10,272 bases of DNA. Origin: Desulfobacteraceae bacterium (GTDB lineage Bacteria > Desulfobacterota > DSM-4660 > Desulfatiglandales > Desulfatiglandaceae). Location of the stretch: assembly GCA_013203065.1 (NCBI GenBank), contig JABMQV010000395.1, forward strand, positions 1 to 10,272, written 5' to 3'. How positions within the stretch are numbered: position 1 is the first letter of the stretch; each line of letters opens with the position of its first letter. Positions 6,075 through 10,272 of the stretch are shown piece after piece. The notes below the pieces were generated by a model, which did no database searches, had not been told where the DNA came from, and saw only the letters and a program-made list of their open reading frames with translations. The translations under genes and the position numbers were made by a program.

Positions 6075-7913
6075 ATGGCGAGAGCAAACGCGAATGAACC
6101 TACTGATAAGACCGCAGGTAGCAAAACAATCGCCCTAGATCCCATAACCCTAGCTGTCTTGAACAAACGGCTCGAAGCCGTCACCACCAAGATGGCCAAC
6201 ACGCTTTTGCGTACGGGAAGGTCGGGTGTTCTTAATCTTGCCAGGGACTTTTCTACGAGCATTGTCACGCAGGATTGCGAACTCCTCACCGGGGCGGAAT
6301 CCCTGCCCATCCACCATCTTAGTGGGGCGGATCTTATGGCCCGCTCCATGATGGAACTGCATCCCAGCATGCAGCGGGGGGATGCGTTCCTCCACAATTC
6401 TCCTTACCACGGGTGCTCCCACCCGGCCGACCACACTATCCTGGTTCCTGTGATCGACGATGAAGGAGTGCACCATTATATAGTCTGGGTCAAGGCGCAT
6501 CAGGCCGATTGCGGCAACGCCCAGCCCACTACTTACATGGGGCACGCACGGGATGTTTACGAAGAAGGGGCCCTTATCTTCCCCGCGGTCAAAGTGCAGC
6601 AGAATTACAAGGATATCCCTGACATCATCCGTTTGTGCGAGATGCGCATCCGCGTACCCGAACAGTGGCGGGGGGACTATCTGGCCATGGTGGGAGCCGC
6701 GCGCATCGGGGAGCGCGAGATTTTGGCTATGGCGGAGGAGTTTGGCTGGGAGACCCTTCACGCCTTCGAGCGGGAGTGGCTGGACTATAGCGAGAAACTC
6801 ATGATCGCTGCTATCAAGAAGACGCCGAGTGGAAGCGCCACTGCTACCAGCACCCATGATCCAATCCCTGGAACCCCGCCCGAAGGGATAAGGATCAAGG
6901 TAGAGGTGAAGGTGGATACCAAAAGCGCCATGATAGAGGTGGATCTGCGGGACAACCCAGATGTGATGCCGTGTGGGCTCAACCTGAGTGAGGCCTGTGC
7001 CCGCACGGGGGCCATGATCGGGATCTTCAACAGCATAGAGGATCCTGTTCCCACGAATGCCGGCAGCTTTCGGCGTATCAAGGTGCACATCCGGGAGGGG
7101 TGCATCGCCGGTGGGGGAAAGCACCCTACGAGCATGTCCGTGGCAACCACCAACCTGGCAGACCGGGTTACCAATCCCGTCCAGCGGGCATTCTCCAAGA
7201 TCAAGGACGGGATTGGACTCGCCGAATGCGGGCCCATATTTCCCGCCTCTATGGGTGTCATTTCTGGGTTTGATCCCCGCAACGATAATGCTCCTTTCGT
7301 AAACGAAGTCTTCCTATTGGACACGGGAGGCGCCGCCGCCCCCAAGACAGACGCCTGGCTGACGATCTGTCATGCCGGAAACTCGGGTATGTGCTTCATC
7401 GATAGCGTCGAACTAGACGAACTCCATTTTCCTATCCTCGTCAAGTCACGTCACCTCGTTCCCGATACTGAAGGCGCGGGTCGCACCATCGGGGCCCCCT
7501 CCGGCTTTTGCGAGTATGGGCCTATTGGAGGCGGCACCCTTGAGGTGGTATATGTGGCAGATGGCGCCATCAACAATGCCAAGGGAACCCTGGGCGGACT
7601 CGATGGGGCAAAGATCAGGAATTACGTGAGTACCAAGGACGGAGAGCTAAAGGAACTTCCGGCTTGCTCCGACATTATTCTTCAGCCGGGTGAGACCATC
7701 GTCTCCTATTCTTCGGGCGGGGGTGGATACGGTCCCCCCTACGAGCGCCCCGTCGACAAGGTAAAACACGACGTGGAGGAAGGCTGGATTACGAAGGAGC
7801 GAGCAAGAGACGTTTATGGGGTCGTTTTCGATGGAGAGGGAAACATCGACGAAACTGCAACTGCCAAGCGGAGAAGTAAGGACACAAGACCGCTTCCCGG
7901 GGCGGCCCTCTGA
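6075..7913 (+). CDS. hyuB: Hydantoinase B / ketone carboxylase-type metal-site subunit
   Basis: This is a 612-residue HyuB-family protein, the partner of HyuA in ATP-dependent hydantoinases, 5-oxoprolinase (C-terminal half), acetone carboxylase alpha and acetophenone carboxylase. The N-terminal part has the usual DPITLAVLNKRLEAV and TGAESLPIHHLSGAD (72-86). The putative metal site is HPAD (His116, Asp119) followed by KAHQADCGN (His142, Asp145). This corresponds to the His-x-x-Asp...His set that holds manganese in acetone carboxylase. The glycine-rich end TIVSYSSGGGGYGPPYERP and the tail 'V..DVEEGWITKERARDVYGV' are typical of the family. Upstream AGGAGG (6058-6063) is 11 nt from the ATG. About 25 residues after the YGVVF motif form a charged, probably disordered tail. 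Members of known carboxylases need a small zinc-type gamma subunit, and none is encoded in this window. A two-subunit ring-opening amidase is therefore equally possible. Confidence 0.9.
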   Translation: MARANANEPTDKTAGSKTIALDPITLAVLNKRLEAVTTKMANTLLRTGRSGVLNLARDFSTSIVTQDCELLTGAESLPIHHLSGADLMARSMMELHPSMQRGDAFLHNSPYHGCSHPADHTILVPVIDDEGVHHYIVWVKAHQADCGNAQPTTYMGHARDVYEEGALIFPAVKVQQNYKDIPDIIRLCEMRIRVPEQWRGDYLAMVGAARIGEREILAMAEEFGWETLHAFEREWLDYSEKLMIAAIKKTPSGSATATSTHDPIPGTPPEGIRIKVEVKVDTKSAMIEVDLRDNPDVMPCGLNLSEACARTGAMIGIFNSIEDPVPTNAGSFRRIKVHIREGCIAGGGKHPTSMSVATTNLADRVTNPVQRAFSKIKDGIGLAECGPIFPASMGVISGFDPRNDNAPFVNEVFLLDTGGAAAPKTDAWLTICHAGNSGMCFIDSVELDELHFPILVKSRHLVPDTEGAGRTIGAPSGFCEYGPIGGGTLEVVYVADGAINNAKGTLGGLDGAKIRNYVSTKDGELKELPACSDIILQPGETIVSYSSGGGGYGPPYERPVDKVKHDVEEGWITKERARDVYGVVFDGEGNIDETATAKRRSKDTRPLPGAAL

Positions 7914-7965
7914 CACTGAGTGCTGGCCGCCATCGAGAGAGCACAAGTCATACAATGATATAACT

Positions 7966-7974
7966 AAAAGGAGG
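7966..7974 (+). promoter_or_regulatory. Ribosome binding site deciding the SDR start
   Basis: AAAAGGAGG is followed by three consecutive ATG codons at 7976, 7979 and 7982. Spacings are 1, 4 and 7 nt, so the third ATG is the best initiation site. Confidence 0.65.
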
Positions 7975-7981
7975 AATGATG

Positions 7982-8734
7982 ATGAAACTCGAGGACAAGG
8001 TGGCCATCGTGATGGGTGGCGCACAAGGGATCGGCGAAGCGATTTGCCATGCATACGCACGTGAAGGTGCTAAAGTCGCGGTCGTAGACCGGAAGTCGGA
8101 TTTGGCTCAGGCCGTGGCGAAGAAGATCGTGGACAGGGGAGGTATGGCAAAGGCCTTCCAGTGCGATGTGTCGAAGCGGGATGAATGCCAGCCGTTGGTC
8201 AAAAACGTTGCCAGTGAGTTCGGGACAGTGGACATTCTCTATAACGCCGCCGGCATTATGATAAACAAGCCTATCGAAGATTATTCCGAAGATGAATGGG
8301 ACGCCACCATCGACGTAAACCTCAAGGGCGGCTTCTTGATGAGCCAGGCGGTGGTGCCTATTATGAAAGAGAAGCGGTATGGCAAAATCATCCTCACTGC
8401 CTCTATTGCAGCGACGAACGCCTTCCCGGACGCAGTGCCTTATTGCGCCAGTAAAGGGGGGGTTCTAATGATCATGAAGGCCCTGAGCGCGGAGATTGCT
8501 AAGTTCGGCATCAACGTAAATTGCCTCTCCCCAGGCAACACCGCGACTCCCCTCAACCAACACCTCCGGGAGGATCCCGAGTTTGTGAAGCTTATGGCAA
8601 GCTACACCCCAACCGGCCGCGCTTACATAACGCCGGAAGAAATGGCAGGGGCCGCTGTCTTCCTGGCCTCGGACGACGCAAGTGCTGTCCATGGTCTCAA
8701 TCTCCTCGTGGATGACGGTTGGTGTGCCATGTGA
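7982..8734 (+). CDS. Short-chain dehydrogenase/reductase (NAD-type, classical SDR)
   Basis: A 250-residue classical SDR, cytoplasmic, expected to interconvert an alcohol and a ketone. The Rossmann motif is MGGAQGIG (11-18), where the usual Thr of TGxxxGIG is replaced by Met. Asp36 at the end of the second strand (VAVVDR) predicts NAD preference. CDV follows at 61-63, NAAG at 88-91, and the catalytic tetrad Asn113, Ser141, Tyr154, Lys158 (YCASK) is intact. SPG at about 183-185 and the C-terminal VDDGWCAM are typical, the latter close to the 'vDGG' end of the family. Two extra upstream ATGs (7976, 7979) would add two residues, but their spacing to the Shine-Dalgarno is too short. It lies 62-68 nt after hyuB in the same direction. 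By context it would oxidise a secondary alcohol to the ketone used by HyuA/HyuB, or reduce a keto or beta-keto product. SDR sequence alone cannot fix the substrate. Confidence 0.92.
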   Translation: MKLEDKVAIVMGGAQGIGEAICHAYAREGAKVAVVDRKSDLAQAVAKKIVDRGGMAKAFQCDVSKRDECQPLVKNVASEFGTVDILYNAAGIMINKPIEDYSEDEWDATIDVNLKGGFLMSQAVVPIMKEKRYGKIILTASIAATNAFPDAVPYCASKGGVLMIMKALSAEIAKFGINVNCLSPGNTATPLNQHLREDPEFVKLMASYTPTGRAYITPEEMAGAAVFLASDDASAVHGLNLLVDDGWCAM

Positions 8735-8810
8735 TTGGCAGAGAAACTGAGGTTACCTAAAACAGACTGGGCGTTTTTCACTGCACAGAGGTGAAGCGGG
8801 GAAGGAAGGA

Positions 8811-10272
8811 ATGATGAAAGTCCAGGAAACAGTGCAAGGAATACATAGAATCTTCAATGCACGATCAGTGGCGGTAGTTGGCGCATCAGGTGACCCCAGC
8901 AAGTTCGGGTACATGACCCTTGATTCCATCATCCGCGGAGGATTCGAAGGGCAGATATATCCGGTCAACCCCAAGGGAGGGGAGTTGTTGGGGTTGAAGG
9001 TCCATCCCTCCCTAACTGAAGTGCCCGGACAAATTGATTTGGTCGTCGTAATCGTGCCAGCAAAGTTCGTGCCTAGTGTTCTCCGCGAGGCTGGCGAGAT
9101 GGGTGTTTCAAGCGCGCTGATTCTCAGCGGAGGGTTTCGCGAGGCGGGACGTGCCGATCTGGAGGAAGAGATCTCCTCCATCTCCAAGAATTGTGGGATG
9201 CGCTTTGCGGGGCCCAATGTTCAGGGCATCAATTATCTCCCCAACAAGTTGTGTGCAATGTTTTACCCGGTGATTTCTACCAAGGGCCCGCTGGCTATCA
9301 TCTCGCAGAGCGGGACGGTCACGGCGGCGCTCTCTGAATGGGCCGCTGACGAGGGCCTGGGCATTTCCGCAGCGGTGAACCTGGGCAACCAGACAAATCT
9401 GTGTGAGTCGGACTACATCGATTTCTTTGCAACGGATGAAAACACGAAAGTGATTGCAATGTACGTAGAAGGAGTAAAGGAGGGCAGGCATTTCTTGAGG
9501 ACGATCGAGCGAGTTGCTTCCCAAAAACCCATCGCCATCCTCAAAGGTGGGCGGACGGCGGCCGGGCAAAGGTCAGCCGCTTCTCATACTGGCTCCATGG
9601 CTGGCAGTTATGACGTTTTCAATGCTGCCTGCCGCCAATTCGGGGCTTTTGACCCTTCTGACCTAGAAACCCTTTACGACGGTGCAAAGGCCTTGGCAAC
9701 CATGCGCCCACCCAAGGGAAACAGAGTTCTGATTATTTCCACCTCCGGTGGAGCAGGTACCCTTGGCGCGGACGAAGCCGAGGTGCAGGGCTTGGAGGTG
9801 CCACCCCTATCAGAAGAGCTTGTCGAAGAGCTCAAACGGCTCGATCTTTCACCGCTGGCCACGCTCTCTAACCCGCTCGATTTGGTTTCCATTGATGCGG
9901 AACACTTCAGGCAGATTGTTTTAGTGGCGGATCAATTCGATGTCGCCGACGTTTTTTTGCTGAATTTTGGTGACCCGGTTGCGGGCGCAATCGAGGTGAC
10001 CAAATATATTGCTGCTACCGTAAAAGGCGGCTTGGCCGTGAGCTACCAGGGCGGCGGAGAAGAGGAGAAATTGGGGCGGGTGAAGATGCAAGAGGCAGGG
10101 ATTCCTGTCTTTCCAACCCCTGAACGGGCCATGAGAGGCATCGCGGCCGCCGTTAGGTACACAAGGTATCGTGAAACTAGAAAAGACCGATCTGCAAGGC
10201 CATCCGTGGCATACAAGAAGGAGCAGCCCCTTCCAGATAAAGTATACCGGTTTGTCCCGGAGCATGCTGCGG
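8811..10272 (+). CDS. NDP-forming acyl-CoA synthetase, N-terminal part
   Basis: The first 487 codons of an acetyl/acyl-CoA synthetase of the ADP(GDP)-forming superfamily, cut by the right edge. These enzymes convert acyl-CoA + NDP + phosphate to acid + CoA + NTP, or the reverse, through a phosphohistidine. Domain 1 is a CoA-binding Rossmann fold: SVAVVGASGDPSKFG (19-33) and YPVNPKG (50-56). GPNVQG (134-139) replaces the usual GPNCLG. Domain 2 starts with PLAIISQSGTV (160-170), and the phosphorylated His259 lies in SAASHTGSMAG (255-265). Domain 3 begins with RVLIISTSGGAGTLGADEAE (305-324) and NPLDL (354-358). Residues about 455-487 look like a charged linker, so it is unclear whether the ATP-grasp domain is fused downstream or encoded by a separate gene. 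Two tandem ATGs (8811, 8814) follow GAAGGAAGGA. It lies 76 nt after the SDR, and as fourth gene of the operon its likely job is CoA activation of the pathway product. Confidence 0.9.
   Translation, partial: MMKVQETVQGIHRIFNARSVAVVGASGDPSKFGYMTLDSIIRGGFEGQIYPVNPKGGELLGLKVHPSLTEVPGQIDLVVVIVPAKFVPSVLREAGEMGVSSALILSGGFREAGRADLEEEISSISKNCGMRFAGPNVQGINYLPNKLCAMFYPVISTKGPLAIISQSGTVTAALSEWAADEGLGISAAVNLGNQTNLCESDYIDFFATDENTKVIAMYVEGVKEGRHFLRTIERVASQKPIAILKGGRTAAGQRSAASHTGSMAGSYDVFNAACRQFGAFDPSDLETLYDGAKALATMRPPKGNRVLIISTSGGAGTLGADEAEVQGLEVPPLSEELVEELKRLDLSPLATLSNPLDLVSIDAEHFRQIVLVADQFDVADVFLLNFGDPVAGAIEVTKYIAATVKGGLAVSYQGGGEEEKLGRVKMQEAGIPVFPTPERAMRGIAAAVRYTRYRETRKDRSARPSVAYKKEQPLPDKVYRFVPEHAA

Noticed and set aside
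6150..7124. 324-codon minus-strand open frame
   Set aside because: It is antisense to hyuB, which has clear family motifs throughout. Long antisense frames are common opposite GC-rich genes, and the product matches nothing recognisable.
9108..9569. 153-codon minus-strand open frame, with a neighbouring frame at 8753-9217
   Set aside because: Both are antisense to the acyl-CoA synthetase, which has the CoA-binding and phosphohistidine motifs in the plus frame.
1..10272. CRISPR array, tRNA, rRNA, insertion sequence or integrase
   Set aside because: I saw no regularly spaced repeats, cloverleaf-like sequences, rRNA segments, transposase motifs or terminal inverted repeats. The 11 nt match to the 16S tail at 807-817 is not flanked by other 16S sequence.

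Overview
The window looks like chromosomal DNA of a bacterium with strong Shine-Dalgarno sites. Base composition is mixed: the first 2 kb and the two long intergenic gaps are AT-rich, and the catabolic operon on the right is clearly more GC-rich. The combination of HyuA/HyuB-type enzymes, an NDP-forming acyl-CoA synthetase and a sugar-type solute-binding protein would fit a mesophilic anaerobe such as a member of the Desulfobacterota. That placement is a weak inference, because nothing in the window is a phylogenetic marker.

Layout. (1) 1-736, minus strand: the N-terminal part of a secreted family-1 solute-binding protein, cut by the left edge. (2) 737-1655: an AT-rich divergent intergenic region of about 0.9 kb with several dyads, a promoter candidate and a two-copy 30-31 bp phased repeat, but no convincing gene. 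(3) 1656-3296: an Lrp/AsnC-family regulator followed 27 nt later by a complete alanine dehydrogenase gene (ald). (4) 3297-3927: a second intergenic region with a weak terminator-like hairpin after ald and an Lrp-box-like 15 bp dyad about 125 bp before the next gene. (5) 3928-10272: four co-directional genes 62-80 nt apart. These are hyuA (hydantoinase A/ketone carboxylase ATPase-like subunit), hyuB (partner metal-site subunit), an NAD-type short-chain dehydrogenase/reductase, and the N-terminal part of an ADP/GDP-forming acyl-CoA synthetase that runs off the right edge.

How the genes may work together. The SDR + HyuA/HyuB + CoA ligase set resembles, in enzyme classes, the route used for secondary aromatic alcohols and ketones (1-phenylethanol dehydrogenase, acetophenone carboxylase, benzoylacetate-CoA ligase). 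An alcohol would be oxidised to a ketone, the ketone carboxylated with ATP, and the resulting beta-keto acid activated with CoA. Here the enzyme would have only two large subunits and the ligase would be of the NDP-forming type. A hydantoin, oxoproline or lactam ring-opening pathway is the main alternative, and the sequence does not decide between them. The Lrp-type regulator probably controls ald and itself, and an Lrp-like site suggests it may also act on the hyu operon.

No tRNA, rRNA, CRISPR array, insertion sequence or integrase was seen.
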